Below are positions 40,523 to 50,594 of a stretch of 64,000 nt of DNA, piece after piece. This DNA comes from Kocuria salsicia (GTDB lineage Bacteria > Actinomycetota > Actinomycetes > Actinomycetales > Micrococcaceae): positions 101,707 to 165,706 of the forward strand of contig NZ_VELE01000004.1 in the NCBI RefSeq assembly GCF_007681555.1, given 5' to 3'. Positions within the stretch are counted from its first letter, which is position 1; each line of letters begins with the position of its first letter. A program made the position numbers and the translations under genes. The notes under the pieces were generated by a model. That model searched no databases and was not told the DNA's origin. It worked only from the letters and a program-made list of their open reading frames with translations.

Positions 40523-43500
40523 ATGGCTACCACCCAGACCACGGCCGGGATCGACGGACCGGCATCCGACGCGCTCTTGAAAATGGGACGTTTCTTCTCC
40601 CGGTAGGAGGAGACGCCGGACGGCCGCGCCGTCTTCCGTGAGGGTGGTCGCGCGGGTGACGCCTTCTACCGCAACCGCTGGAGTCACGACAAGGTGGTGC
40701 GCTCCACCCACGGTGTGAACTGCACGGGGTCGTGCTCGTGGAAGGTGTACGTCAAGGACGGCATCATCACGTGGGAGGCGCAGGAGACGGACTACCCCTC
40801 CGTGGGTCCGGACCGCCCCGAGTACGAGCCCCGCGGGTGCCCGCGCGGTGCGGCGTTCTCGTGGTACACCTACTCGCCCACCCGCGTGCGCTACCCGTAC
40901 ATCCGGGGCGTGCTGTTGCAGATGTACCGCGAGGCCAAGCAGCTCCACCACGATCCGGTGCTCGCGTGGGAGTCGATCGTCAACGACCCCGTCAAGCGTC
41001 GTGAGTTCCAGCAGGCCCGCGGCAAGGGCGGGTTGGTGCGCGCCTCGTGGCAGGAGGCCGTGGAGATGACCGCGGCCGCGCACGTGCACACGATCGCCGC
41101 GTACGGCCCGGACCGCTGCACCGGCTTCTCGCCGATCCCCGCCATGTCGATGGTCTCCCACGCGGCGGGTGCGCGGTTCATCAACCTCATCGGCGGGGTC
41201 ATGAACAGCTTCTACGACTGGTACGCGGACCTGCCCGTGGCCTCCCCGCAGGTCTTCGGGGACCAGACGGACGTCCCGGAGTCCGGGGACTGGTGGGACG
41301 CCACCTACCTCATGATGTGGGGCTCGAACATCCCGGTGACCCGCACCCCGGACGCCCACTGGCTCGCGGAGGTCCGCTACCGCGGCACCAAGGTGGTCTC
41401 GGTGAGCCCGGACTACGCGGACAACACCAAGTTCGCGGACGAGTGGCTGCCCGCGCAGGCCGGCACGGACGCCGCGCTCGCGATGGCCATGGGCCACGTG
41501 ATCCTCAAGGAGAACTTCGTGGACCGCCGGGTGCGGTTCTTCGAGGAGTACGTCCTGCAGTACACGGACCTCCCGTTCCTGGTCTCGCTGGACCAGCGGG
41601 CGGACGGCACGGTGGTCCCGGACAAGTTCGTGACGGCCGAGGACCTCGCGGCCGCGGGGGACGACGACGCCGCTGGGCAGGCCGACCCCGCGTTCAAGAC
41701 GGTGCTGCTGGACCGGCACACCCACCGCCCGGTGGTGCCCAACGGCTCGATGGGCTTCCGCTACAACGAGCAGGACGAGGGCCGCTGGAACCTGGACCTG
41801 GGGGACACCCTGCCGGCGCTGTCCGTGGCGGACTCCGCGGGCTACGAGGGCGGGGTCAGCACCGTGGAGCTGCCCGCGTTCACGGACCCCACGGGTGTGG
41901 GCTCCGTGATCCACCGCGGCGTTCCCACCACCACGGTGGCCGGGCGCACGGTCACCACGGTCTTCGACATCATGCTCGCGCAGTACGGCGTGGGCCGCGA
42001 CGGCCTGCCCGGTGAGTGGTCCGCGGGCCTCGACGACGCCGCCACCCCCTACACCCCCGCGTGGCAGGAGGAGGTCACCTCCGTCCCTGCGGAGGCCGTG
42101 ATCCGCACGGCACGGGAGTTCGCTGCCAACGCGGAGAAGTCCCACGGCCGGTCCATGATCATCCTGGGCGCGGGCATCTGCCAGTGGTACCACGGTGACA
42201 CCACCTACCGGGCGATCCTCGCGATGCTCATGCTGTGCGGCTGCCAGGGCCGCAACGGCGGTGGCTGGGCGCACTACGTGGGCCAGGAGAAGGCGCGGCC
42301 CATCACGGGCTGGGCCGCCATGGCCTCCGCGAACGACTGGGTGCGCCCGCCGCGGTTCATGATCGGCACCGCGTTCTGGTACATGCACACGGACCAGTGG
42401 CGCTCGGACGGCTACTCGTCGGACTCGCTGCAGTCCCCGCTGGCCGAGGGCCACCTGAAGAACATGCACACGGCGGACGTCGTGGCACAGTCCACCCGCC
42501 TGGGGTGGATGCCGTTCTACCCGCAGTTCCACGAGAACTCGCTGGACGTCGCGGACGCGGCGATCGCGGGTGTGGAACGCGGCGAGGCGGCGTCGGAACC
42601 CGAGTGGATCGCGCAGAAGCTCAAGAGCGGGGAGCTGAACTTCGCGGTCGAGGACCCGGACGCCCCGGAGAACTGGCCGCGCACGCTCGTGCTGTGGCGC
42701 TCCAACCTGTTCGGCTCCTCCGCGAAGGGCGAGGAGTACTTCCTCAAGCACCTGCTCGGGACCAGCAACAGCGTTCAGGGGCAGGACCACGCGGAGTCCA
42801 AGCCGCACGACGTGCGCTGGCGCGACGAAGCTCCCGAGGGGAAGCTCGACCTCTTGGTTTCCGCGGACTTCCGCATGACGTCCTCCACGCTGCTCAGCGA
42901 CGTCGTCTTCCCCGCGGCCACGTGGTACGAGAAGTACGACCTCTCCTCCACGGACATGCACCCGTACGTGCACGCCTTCACCCCGGCGATCACCCCGCCG
43001 TGGGAGGCCAAGACGGACTGGAAGCTGTTCCAGCTGCTCTCGGACGAGGTCAGCCGGCTCTCGGTGGGCCACCTGGACACCCGCAAGGACGTGGTGGCCA
43101 CCGCGCTGCAGCACGACACCCCCGGGGAGATCGCCCAGCCGGGCGGTCACGTCCCTGACTGGAAGGGCACGGACATCCCCGCGGTGCCGGGCAAGAACCT
43201 GCCGCCCATGAAGATCGTGGAGCGGGACTACACGGCGATCGGGGACAAGTTTGTGGCCCTCGGCCCGCTCGCGGACAAGCTCGGGCTGACCACCAAGAAC
43301 GTGACGTTCGACGTCTCCGCCACGGTGGACCGGCTGGGCCGCCAGCACGGCGTCTTCGACTCCGGTGCGGCGGAGGGCAGGCCCGCCCTGGACTCGGACG
43401 CCCGCATGGCCGAGGCCATCCTGAGCCTGTCCGGCACCACCAACGGCGCGCTGGCCACGCAGGGCTTCGAGACCCTCGAGAAGCGGGTGGGCAAGCCGCT

Positions 43501-44257
43501 GGCGGACCTCGCCCGCGGCTCCGAGGAGAAGCTCATCACCTTCAAGGAGACCCAGCAGGCACCGGTGCCCGTGATCACCTCCCCGGAGTGGTCCGGCTCC
43601 GAGACCGGTGGGCGCCGGTACGCGCCGTTCACCGTGAACATCGAGCGCCTCAAGCCGTTCCACACCCTGACCGGGCGGATGCACTTCTTCCTGGACCACG
43701 ACTGGCTCAAGGACATGGGAGAGATGCTCCCCGTCTACCGCCCGCCGCTGGACATGCACCGGCTCTTCGGCGAGCCGCAGCTCGGCGACAAGGGGGAGCT
43801 GTCCATCGCCGTGCGGTACCTGACCCCGCACAACAAGTGGTCCATCCACTCCGAGTACCAGGACAACCTGTTCATGCTCTCGCTCTCGCGCGGCGGCACC
43901 ACGGTGTGGATGGCGCCGCAGGACGCCCAGGCCATCGAGGTCTCGGACAACGAGTGGGTGGAGTGCGTGAACACCAACGGTGTGTTCGTGGGACGCGCCG
44001 TGGTCTCCCACCGCATGCCGCCCGGCGTCGTCTACGTCCACCACGCGCAGGAGCGCACGATCGACGTCCCCAAGTCCGAGACCACGGGCAAGCGCGGCGG
44101 CATCCACAACTCCGTGACGCGCATCCTCGTGAAACCCACCCACATGATCGGTGGCTACGCCCACCTGTCCTGGGCCTTCAACTACATGGGGCCCACCGGA
44201 AACCAGCGGGACATCGTCTCCGTGGTCCGCAAACGTTCCCAGGAGGTTCAGTACTGA
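40523..44257 (+). CDS. narG: respiratory nitrate reductase alpha subunit, with in-frame TAG at codon 28
   Basis: From ATG 40523 the frame reads MATTQTTAGIDG through KMGRFFSR, meets TAG at 40604-40606, then continues EETPDGRAVFREGG and on to 44257. About 1,244 codons in all. The next usable start in frame is GTG 40694, 57 codons later, giving 1,187 aa. That shorter form keeps the FS0 cluster ligands (STHGVNCTGSC and the later Cys in EPRGCPRG) and the Mo ligand Asp in FGDQTDVPESGDWW. It also keeps GAGICQWYHGD, GGWAHYVGQEK and GGIHNSVTRI. NarG carries bis-MGD and reduces nitrate at the cytoplasmic face. The lost segment normally contacts NarH/NarI and holds the start region. Whether the protein is made is uncertain. 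Confidence 0.88.
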
Positions 44258-46017
44258 TGCGTGTGATGTCGCAAGTTGCCATGGTGATGACCCTGGACAA
44301 GTGCATCGGCTGCCACACGTGCTCCGTCACGTGCAAGCAGGCGTGGACCAACCGGGCGGGCACCGAGTACGTGTGGTTCAACAACGTGGAGACCCGCCCC
44401 GGGCAGGGCTACCCGCGCCGCTACGAGGACCAGGACCGATGGAAGGGCGGCTGGGAGCTCAACAAGCGGGGCAATCTCAAGCTTAAGTCCGGCGGGCGGC
44501 TCAAGAAGCTGGCCCAGCTCTTCGCGTCCCCGGTGCAGCCGGAGCTGAAGGACTACTACGAGCCGTGGACGTACGACTACGAGAACCTGGTCAACGCTCC
44601 GGCGAGCGACGACTTCCCCGTGGCGCGCCCCAAGTCCCTGATCACGGGCAAGGACACCAAGATCGAGTGGTCCGCGAACTGGGACGACGACCTCGGCGGC
44701 GCCACCGAGATGGGTCACCTGGACCCCGTGGTGGAGAAGCTGCGCAAGGACGCGAACGACCGCATCAAGTTCGAGTTCGAGCAGACGTTCATGTTCTACC
44801 TGCCGCGGCTGTGCGAGCACTGCCTCAACCCCTCCTGCATGGCCTCGTGCCCCTCCGGTGCCATCTACAAGCGCACCGAGGACGGGATCGTGCTGGTGGA
44901 CCAGGACCGCTGCCGCGGCTGGCGCCAGTGCATCACCGGCTGCCCGTACAAGAAGATCTACTACAACCACAAGTCCGGCAAGGCCGAGAAGTGCACGTTC
45001 TGCTACCCCCGCATCGAGGTGGGCATCCCCACCGTGTGCGCGGAGACGTGCGTGGGCCGCATGCGCTACATCGGCATCTTCCTGTACGACGCCGACAAGG
45101 TCACCCAGGCGGCCGCGACCCCGAACGAGCAGGACCTGTACGAGGCGCAGCTGGACCTCATGCTGGACCCGAACGACCCCGAGGTCATCGAGGCCGCCCG
45201 GCGTGACGGGATCCCCGAGGACTGGCTGGACGCCGCCCGCAAGTCGCCGGTGTACGCGCTCGCCAAGACCCTGCGGGTGGCGCTGCCGCTGCATCCGGAG
45301 TACCGCACCATGCCCATGGTCTGGTACGTGCCGCCGCTCTCGCCCATCGTGGACCTCCTCAAGGAACAGGGCCACGACGGCGAGGACCCGGAGAACCTCT
45401 TCGGGGCGATCGAGTCCCTGCGGATCCCGGTGGAGTACCTCGCGGAGCTGTTCACCGCGGGGGACACCGAGCTGATCACGGACGTGCTGCGCAAGCTCGC
45501 GGCCATGCGGGCGTACATGCGGGACATCACGCTCGGGGACGAGCCGGACGAGAGCATCGCGGAGGCGGTGGGCATGACCGGTGCGCAGATCAAGCAGATG
45601 TACCGGCTCATGGCGATCGCCAAGTACGACGAGCGCTACGTGATCCCCGCCGCCCACGTGGAGGACGCCCACAACCTGGAGGAGATCGGCTGCTCCCTGG
45701 ACGTGGACGGCGGCCCCGGGATGGGCCAGACCGGCGTGTTCGGGGAGGCCTCCGGGCGCCCCGCCCCCGTGGCGGTGGAGAACTTCGCGGCGCTCAAGGC
45801 CCGCCAGCGTGGGGAGGACCCCACGGGCAACGACCAGCTGGCCGGGCGTGTGAACCTGCTGAACTGGGACGGCAACGGCACACCCTCCGGCCTGTTCCCC
45901 GCCCGGATCGGGCAGGGTTCGGAGGCCGGGGAGGATGCGGCGAGCCTCGCGGCGACGTCGTCGAACCCCGGCTCCCGTCCGGACCAGGGGACTGCCGGCG
46001 CGGACGGGGCGCGGTGA
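44257..46017 (+). CDS. narH: respiratory nitrate reductase beta subunit
   Basis: 586 aa, ATG 44257 overlapping the narG stop (TGATG), with AGGAGG 11 bp upstream. Four cysteine groups bind the iron-sulfur clusters: KCIGCHTCSVTCKQAW, CEHCLNPSCMASCPSGAI, CRGWRQCITGCPYKK and CTFC...CAETC. A Trp replaces one Cys in the third group, as in other NarH (3Fe-4S cluster). It passes electrons from NarI to NarG. About 60 C-terminal residues (Gly, Ala, Ser rich) extend beyond the usual end. Overlaps continue into narJ, so the whole set is one coupled operon. Confidence 0.95.
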   Translation: MRVMSQVAMVMTLDKCIGCHTCSVTCKQAWTNRAGTEYVWFNNVETRPGQGYPRRYEDQDRWKGGWELNKRGNLKLKSGGRLKKLAQLFASPVQPELKDYYEPWTYDYENLVNAPASDDFPVARPKSLITGKDTKIEWSANWDDDLGGATEMGHLDPVVEKLRKDANDRIKFEFEQTFMFYLPRLCEHCLNPSCMASCPSGAIYKRTEDGIVLVDQDRCRGWRQCITGCPYKKIYYNHKSGKAEKCTFCYPRIEVGIPTVCAETCVGRMRYIGIFLYDADKVTQAAATPNEQDLYEAQLDLMLDPNDPEVIEAARRDGIPEDWLDAARKSPVYALAKTLRVALPLHPEYRTMPMVWYVPPLSPIVDLLKEQGHDGEDPENLFGAIESLRIPVEYLAELFTAGDTELITDVLRKLAAMRAYMRDITLGDEPDESIAEAVGMTGAQIKQMYRLMAIAKYDERYVIPAAHVEDAHNLEEIGCSLDVDGGPGMGQTGVFGEASGRPAPVAVENFAALKARQRGEDPTGNDQLAGRVNLLNWDGNGTPSGLFPARIGQGSEAGEDAASLAATSSNPGSRPDQGTAGADGAR

Positions 46018-46712
46018 TGGGCCTGCTCGCGAACCTGCTGGGCAAGCCTGGCAAGGGCACCGTGGAGGTCCCCGGCTACCGTGACCGCACGCCGCAGCGC
46101 TCCGCGGTGGTGCGCCAGTGCGCCGGGTTACTGCTGAGCTACCCGAGCCCGGAGCTCGTGGCGCAGCTGCCGCTGCTGGAGAGTGCGCTCGAAGAGGTGG
46201 GCGTGGACCCGCAGCGGATCGCGCCGCTGACCGCATGGCTGCGCGGGCCGGACCTGCGGGAGATCCAGGGCGAGTACGTCCAGGAGTTCGACCTCTCCCG
46301 CCGCCACAGCCTGCACCTGACCTACTGGACGGACGGGGACACCCGACGCCGCGGCGAGGCGCTGTCCGCGTTCAAGCAGGTCTACCGCTCCCACGGCTGC
46401 GAGTTCGGCGATGAGGAGCTGCCGGACCACCTGCCCGTGGTGCTCGAGTTCGCCGCGCGCGTCTCCGCGGAGGACGGCTTCGAGCTGCTGCAGCGCTACC
46501 GCCCGTCCCTGGAGCTGCTGCGCCTGGCGCTGGTCCGGGACGAGCTGCCCCAGGCCTGCGCGGTGGAGCTGATCTGCTCCACCCTGCCCGGGCCCTCGCC
46601 CGAGGACGAGTCTGCCGTGGCCCGGATGGCCGGCTACGGCCCGCCCACCGAGGAAGTGGGCCTGGACGCCTACGACCCCCGCCTGCTGCCCATGACCGGA
46701 GGAAACCCGTGA
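46014..46712 (+). CDS. narJ: nitrate reductase molybdenum cofactor assembly chaperone
   Basis: 232 aa, GTG 46014 (GTGA overlap with narH) or ATG 46017. Typical NarJ motifs: LLLSYPSPELVAQLPLLESA, LREIQGEYVQEFDLSRRHSL, HLTYWTDGDTRRRGEAL and LPDHLPVVLEFAA. NarJ binds apo-NarG and holds it until the molybdenum cofactor and FS0 are inserted. It is not part of the final enzyme. It overlaps narI by 4 bp. Confidence 0.93.
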   Translation: MMGLLANLLGKPGKGTVEVPGYRDRTPQRSAVVRQCAGLLLSYPSPELVAQLPLLESALEEVGVDPQRIAPLTAWLRGPDLREIQGEYVQEFDLSRRHSLHLTYWTDGDTRRRGEALSAFKQVYRSHGCEFGDEELPDHLPVVLEFAARVSAEDGFELLQRYRPSLELLRLALVRDELPQACAVELICSTLPGPSPEDESAVARMAGYGPPTEEVGLDAYDPRLLPMTGGNP

Positions 46713-47515
46713 ACGTGATCGACATCCTGCTCTGGGGAGTCCTGCCGTACGTGGTCATGCTGACCCTGGTGGGCGGGCTGATCTGGCGCTACAAGTACGA
46801 CCAGTTCGGGTGGACCACCCGCTCCTCGCAGCTCTACGAGTCCCGTCTGCTGCGCATCGCGTCCCCGCTGTTCCACTTCGGCATCCTGGCCGTGCTGGCG
46901 GGACACATCATGGGCCTGGTGATCCCCAAGTCCTGGACCGAGGCCGTGGGCATGTCCGAGCACGCGTACCACTTCCTGGCGCTGTCCATCGGCTCGGTGG
47001 CCGGTGTGGGCACCCTGGTGGGCCTGGTGCTGCTGATCGTGCGCCGCCGTCTGACCGGTCCCGTGTTCATGGCCACCACCAACAACGACAAGTTCATGTA
47101 CGTGATGCTCGTGGGCGCCCTGCTGGCAGGGCTCGCCACCACGGTGCTCTCCGTGTTCGACCCCTCCACCGTGGACTACCGCGAGACGGTCTCCCCGTGG
47201 TTCCGCTCGCTGTGGATCCTGCAGCCGGACGTGGGCGCCATGGCCGCCGCGTCCACGAGCTTCCACGTGCACGTGCTGTGGGGCATGGCGCTGTTCGCCG
47301 TGTGGCCCTTCACCCGCCTGGTGCACGCGTTCACCGCGCCCCTGCACTACCTCTTCCGCCCGTACATCGTCTACCGCTCCCGGGGGGACTCGCCCCGCGC
47401 GGGCTCGGTGGACATCCGCCGCGGCTGGGAGCCCATCGGCACCCAGGACCGCGCGGGCTCACGACGTCGCACGCGCCCTCCGCGCGAGCACTCCGGTTCC
47501 ACGCGCGCCAAGTAG
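46709..47515 (+). CDS. narI: respiratory nitrate reductase gamma subunit (cytochrome b)
   Basis: 268 aa, GTG 46709 overlapping the narJ stop. Five membrane helices are visible, beginning LLWGVLPYVVMLTLVGGLIW. The heme-b histidines are in PLFHFGILAVLAGHIMG, SEHAYHFLALS and FHVHVLWGMALFAVWPFTRL. It takes electrons from menaquinol at the membrane. The cytoplasmic tail is unusually long and basic (about 45 residues, Arg rich, from RSRGDSPRAGS). Confidence 0.93.
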   Translation: MNVIDILLWGVLPYVVMLTLVGGLIWRYKYDQFGWTTRSSQLYESRLLRIASPLFHFGILAVLAGHIMGLVIPKSWTEAVGMSEHAYHFLALSIGSVAGVGTLVGLVLLIVRRRLTGPVFMATTNNDKFMYVMLVGALLAGLATTVLSVFDPSTVDYRETVSPWFRSLWILQPDVGAMAAASTSFHVHVLWGMALFAVWPFTRLVHAFTAPLHYLFRPYIVYRSRGDSPRAGSVDIRRGWEPIGTQDRAGSRRRTRPPREHSGSTRAK

Positions 47516-47557
47516 CACCACACCCGCCCTGTCCCGCCGCACCCACCGAGGAGAACC

Positions 47558-48781
47558 ATGTCCACCGCCCCCGTCGCCGCGGCGACACCGAACCTGAAGC
47601 AGGGCCAGCTCAGGAACCTCGTGCTGGCCACCCTGGCCTCCACCGTGGGGTTCTGGGCGTGGACCGTGATCGGGCCGCTGTCCAAGCGCTACGCCACGGA
47701 GATGCACCTGAGCCCGGGGCAGACGGCTATCCTGGTGGCCATGCCCATCTTCGTGGGCTCGATCGCCCGCGTGCCCGTGGGGGCGCTCACGGACAAGTTC
47801 GGCGGGCGGCTGATGTTCACGGTGATCCTGGGGGTCACCGCGCCGCTCGTGCTGCTCACCGGCGTGGTGGGGGGAATGCACAACTTCCCGCTGCTGGTGG
47901 TGGTCGCGTTCTTCCTGGGCATCGCGGGCACGGTCTTCGCGATCGGCATCCCGTTCTGCTCCGCGTGGTACGAGTCCCACCGCAAGGGCTTCGCCACGGG
48001 CGTGTTCGGTGCCGGCATGGTGGGCACCGCGGTCTCCGCGTTCTTCACCCCGCGGCTCGTGGCGGCCACCGGGTACTTCACGACGCACGTGATCATCGCC
48101 GCGATCGTGGCCGTCAGCGCGGTGCTGTGCTGGCTCATGCTGCGTGACTCCCCGGCGCGCGCGGGCGTCCCCGTGGAGCCGGTGGTGCCGAAGCTGAAGG
48201 CGGCGTTCAAGCTCAAGGTCACGTGGCAGCTGTGCTTCCTCTACGCCGTGGTCTTCGGCGCGTTCGTGGCGTTCTCCAACTACCTGCCCACGTACCTCGC
48301 CAACGTCTACTCGTACGACCCCACCGCCGCCGGCACCCGCACCGCGGGCTTCGCGGTCGCGGCCGTGATCGCCCGCCCCGTGGGCGGCACCCTCGCGGAC
48401 AAGCTCGGGCCCAAGGTCATCACGCTGCTGTCCCTGGCCGGGACCATCGTGTGCGCGGTGCTCGTGGCGTTCCAGCCCAGCGGCGAGCACGTGTACGGTC
48501 CGCTGTTCCTGCTCATGGCACTGTTCCTGGGCCTCGGCACCGGCGGCGTGTTCGCGTGGGTGGGCCGGGCGACGCCGGCGGCGAACGTGGGCACCGTGGG
48601 CGGCGTGATCGCCGCGGCCGGTGGTCTGGGCGGCTACTTCCCGCCGCTGGTCATGGGCGCCACCTACGACCCGGAGAACAACTCCTACTTCGTAGGCCTC
48701 ATGCTCCTGGCCGTGTTCTGCCTCGCGGCGCTGCTGCTCTCGCTCGTGGTGCGCCACGGCGGGCGGGACCGGGAGGACTGA
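47558..48781 (+). CDS. narK: nitrate/nitrite transporter, major facilitator superfamily
   Basis: 407 aa, ATG 47558 with GAGGAG upstream, 42 bp after narI. Twelve helices of the NNP family. Landmarks: FWAWTVIGPLSKRYATEMHL, ARVPVGALTDKFGGRLMF, GIPFCSAWYESHRKGFATGV and FGAGMVGTAVSAFFTPRLV. The second-half AFVAFSNYLPTYLANVYSYD and ARPVGGTLADKLGPKVI follow. It imports nitrate or exchanges it for nitrite. It is co-transcribed with narGHJI by position. Confidence 0.9.
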   Translation: MSTAPVAAATPNLKQGQLRNLVLATLASTVGFWAWTVIGPLSKRYATEMHLSPGQTAILVAMPIFVGSIARVPVGALTDKFGGRLMFTVILGVTAPLVLLTGVVGGMHNFPLLVVVAFFLGIAGTVFAIGIPFCSAWYESHRKGFATGVFGAGMVGTAVSAFFTPRLVAATGYFTTHVIIAAIVAVSAVLCWLMLRDSPARAGVPVEPVVPKLKAAFKLKVTWQLCFLYAVVFGAFVAFSNYLPTYLANVYSYDPTAAGTRTAGFAVAAVIARPVGGTLADKLGPKVITLLSLAGTIVCAVLVAFQPSGEHVYGPLFLLMALFLGLGTGGVFAWVGRATPAANVGTVGGVIAAAGGLGGYFPPLVMGATYDPENNSYFVGLMLLAVFCLAALLLSLVVRHGGRDRED

Positions 48782-48970
48782 GCCACCCGCACGACTGCAG
48801 ACCGCGCCTCGCCCTGCTGGACACCGTGACCGGTGGATGGCAGGGCGACGTCGTTCCGGCCACGGGCGGCACGGGGCACCTGCCGCGGTGCAGTCCCTGG
48901 CGCAGTCAGCCCCGCACAGGGGCAGCTCGGGGCATCGGGCCCCGGGTACTCCGGGCGGCCACAGGGGCGG

Positions 48971-49339
48971 TCAGCCCTGGGCGCGGCGGTCCAGCGCGCG
49001 CTCCACGAGCGCCACGCACTCCTGCGGCGAGTAGTGCAGGCGGTCCGCGACCACCGCGAGGTAGTCGACGACGGCGCGCGCCGCGGCGTCGTTCCGCTCG
49101 TCGCGGCCCTGCGCGATGAAGGTTCCCTGTCGCCCGCGCGTCTCGATGATCCCTCGGGTCTCCATTTCCCGGTACGCCTTGGCCACAGTCCCGGCGGAGA
49201 GCCCGAGCTCGGAGGCGAGCGCACGCACCGGCGGGAGGCGGTCGCCCACCACGAGCTCGCCGGTGGAGACGTCCCGCAGCACGCACTCCACGAGCTGCTC
49301 GTACACCGGGGTGGCGGTGTGGGGGTCGACCGTGAACAT
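48971..49339 (-). CDS. GntR-family regulator (YtrA-like, short)
   Basis: 122 aa from ATG 49339, with GGAAAGG upstream; the frame stays open upstream into antisense sequence. The N-terminal winged helix reads TPVYEQLVECVLRDVSTGEL, DRLPPVRALASELGL and SAGTVAKAYREMETRGII. Only about 50 residues follow, so the effector domain is the small helical YtrA type. Such regulators often control adjacent transporter or envelope genes. It is divergent from the acyl-CoA-dehydrogenase-like operon, its likeliest target. Confidence 0.82.
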   Translation of the reverse strand: MFTVDPHTATPVYEQLVECVLRDVSTGELVVGDRLPPVRALASELGLSAGTVAKAYREMETRGIIETRGRQGTFIAQGRDERNDAAARAVVDYLAVVADRLHYSPQECVALVERALDRRAQG

Positions 49340-49430
49340 GGGTGCGCCTTTCCGTCGTGTGTCTTCATCGTAGGACCCGTCCCACCCCCGGCGGGGTGCG
49401 GTGGAGACGCCCATCACTGCACGTAGGCTG

Positions 49431-50594
49431 ATGTTTGTGTCCGTGCATGCAGAACTCCCATTTCCGCCCGCCGCGGTCCCCGATCCGCAGGCCGTGCGTG
49501 CCTTCGTCGACCACGCCCTGGACCGGGCCCGCGAGCTCGGGTGTCGGCTGCCCGCCCCGGGGGAGGGGCGCACGGCCGAGCTGTGGCGCTCACTGAGCGG
49601 TCTCGGGCGCACCGATCTGGCGTGCGCGCGCATCATCGAGCCCCACCTGGACGCCGTTGCGATCCTGCGGCAGGCCGGCCGCGTGGACCTCGTCAGCGAC
49701 CACGACACCTGGGCCGTGTGGGCTGCCGAGGGTCCGGGGGAACCCCTGCTGGCCACGCCGACGCCGCCCGGTTCCGGCAGTGCCCCGGGGCAGAGCAGCG
49801 CGCCGGTCCTGGGGGGCGACGGGAGTGGGGGAACGGCGCGGACGTCGTCACCCGGTGCGAGCGACGAGCCGGGCACCACCTGGACCCTCACCGGCTCGAA
49901 ACCATGGTGCTCGCTCGCGGACTCCGTTACCCGCGCCGTCGTCACGGCCCACGTGACCGACGAGCACGGTGAGCCCACCGGGCACCGCCGCGCGTACGTC
50001 GTCGCCACCGACCACCCGGGCTTCCGGCCCGCGCGGGTGACGCAGTGGACCTCGCACGGCCTTGCGGAGGTCGTGACCGTTCCCGTGACCTTCGAGCAGG
50101 TCCCCGCCGAGCCCCTCGGGGTGGACGAGTGGTACCTCACGCGCCCCGGTTTCGCGTGGGGTGGCATGGGCGTGGCCGCCATCTGGCTGGGGGGCGCGCA
50201 GTCGGTTGCGGACCTGCTGTGGCGCCAGATGCGCCACCCCCGCCGCCCCGTGGACGCCGCCGCCCACACCGCCCTCGGGCAGCTGGACCTCACGCTCGGG
50301 GCGGCTCGCGCGGTCCTGGAGGAGGCCGCGGCGGCCGTGGACGCAGGCGACGCCGCCGGGGACAACGGTGCCGCCTGGGCCCTGCGCGTGCGCCGCACCG
50401 TGGCCGACGCCGCCGAGACGGTGATCCGCGTGGTCTCCCGCGCCACGGGACCGGGCCCGCTCACCGGGGACCCGGCGCACATTCGGCGTGTGGAGTCCCT
50501 GCAGGTCTACATCCGCCAGGACCACGCGGAGAGGGACACCGCCGCCCTCGGCCGTACACTGCTCGAGCTGGGGGAGGAGGACACCCCGTGGTGA
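49431..50594 (+). CDS. acyl-CoA dehydrogenase-like protein
   Basis: About 387 aa from ATG 49431 (MFVSVHAELPFPP); 49401 is also in frame and a GTG lies just after. Family features: an N-terminal helical domain, WTLTGSKPWCSLADSVTRAV (the beta-domain signature), VPVTFEQVPAEPLGVDEWYL, and a C-terminal helical bundle with AAHTALGQLDLTLGAARAVL. The catalytic Glu position of classic enzymes is not clear, so activity is unsure. A Gly/Ser-rich loop of about 35 residues interrupts the middle. It overlaps the next gene, forming a three-gene coupled operon whose product is unknown. Confidence 0.72.
   Translation: MFVSVHAELPFPPAAVPDPQAVRAFVDHALDRARELGCRLPAPGEGRTAELWRSLSGLGRTDLACARIIEPHLDAVAILRQAGRVDLVSDHDTWAVWAAEGPGEPLLATPTPPGSGSAPGQSSAPVLGGDGSGGTARTSSPGASDEPGTTWTLTGSKPWCSLADSVTRAVVTAHVTDEHGEPTGHRRAYVVATDHPGFRPARVTQWTSHGLAEVVTVPVTFEQVPAEPLGVDEWYLTRPGFAWGGMGVAAIWLGGAQSVADLLWRQMRHPRRPVDAAAHTALGQLDLTLGAARAVLEEAAAAVDAGDAAGDNGAAWALRVRRTVADAAETVIRVVSRATGPGPLTGDPAHIRRVESLQVYIRQDHAERDTAALGRTLLELGEEDTPW

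Noticed and set aside
40604..40606. The narG TAG as a recoded sense codon (pyrrolysine or other)
   Set aside because: No recoding machinery is visible, and homologous NarG proteins do not need a special residue there; a nonsense mutation or read error is simpler.
40481..44164. A 1,227-codon open frame on the minus strand
   Set aside because: Antisense shadow of narG with no recognisable motif.
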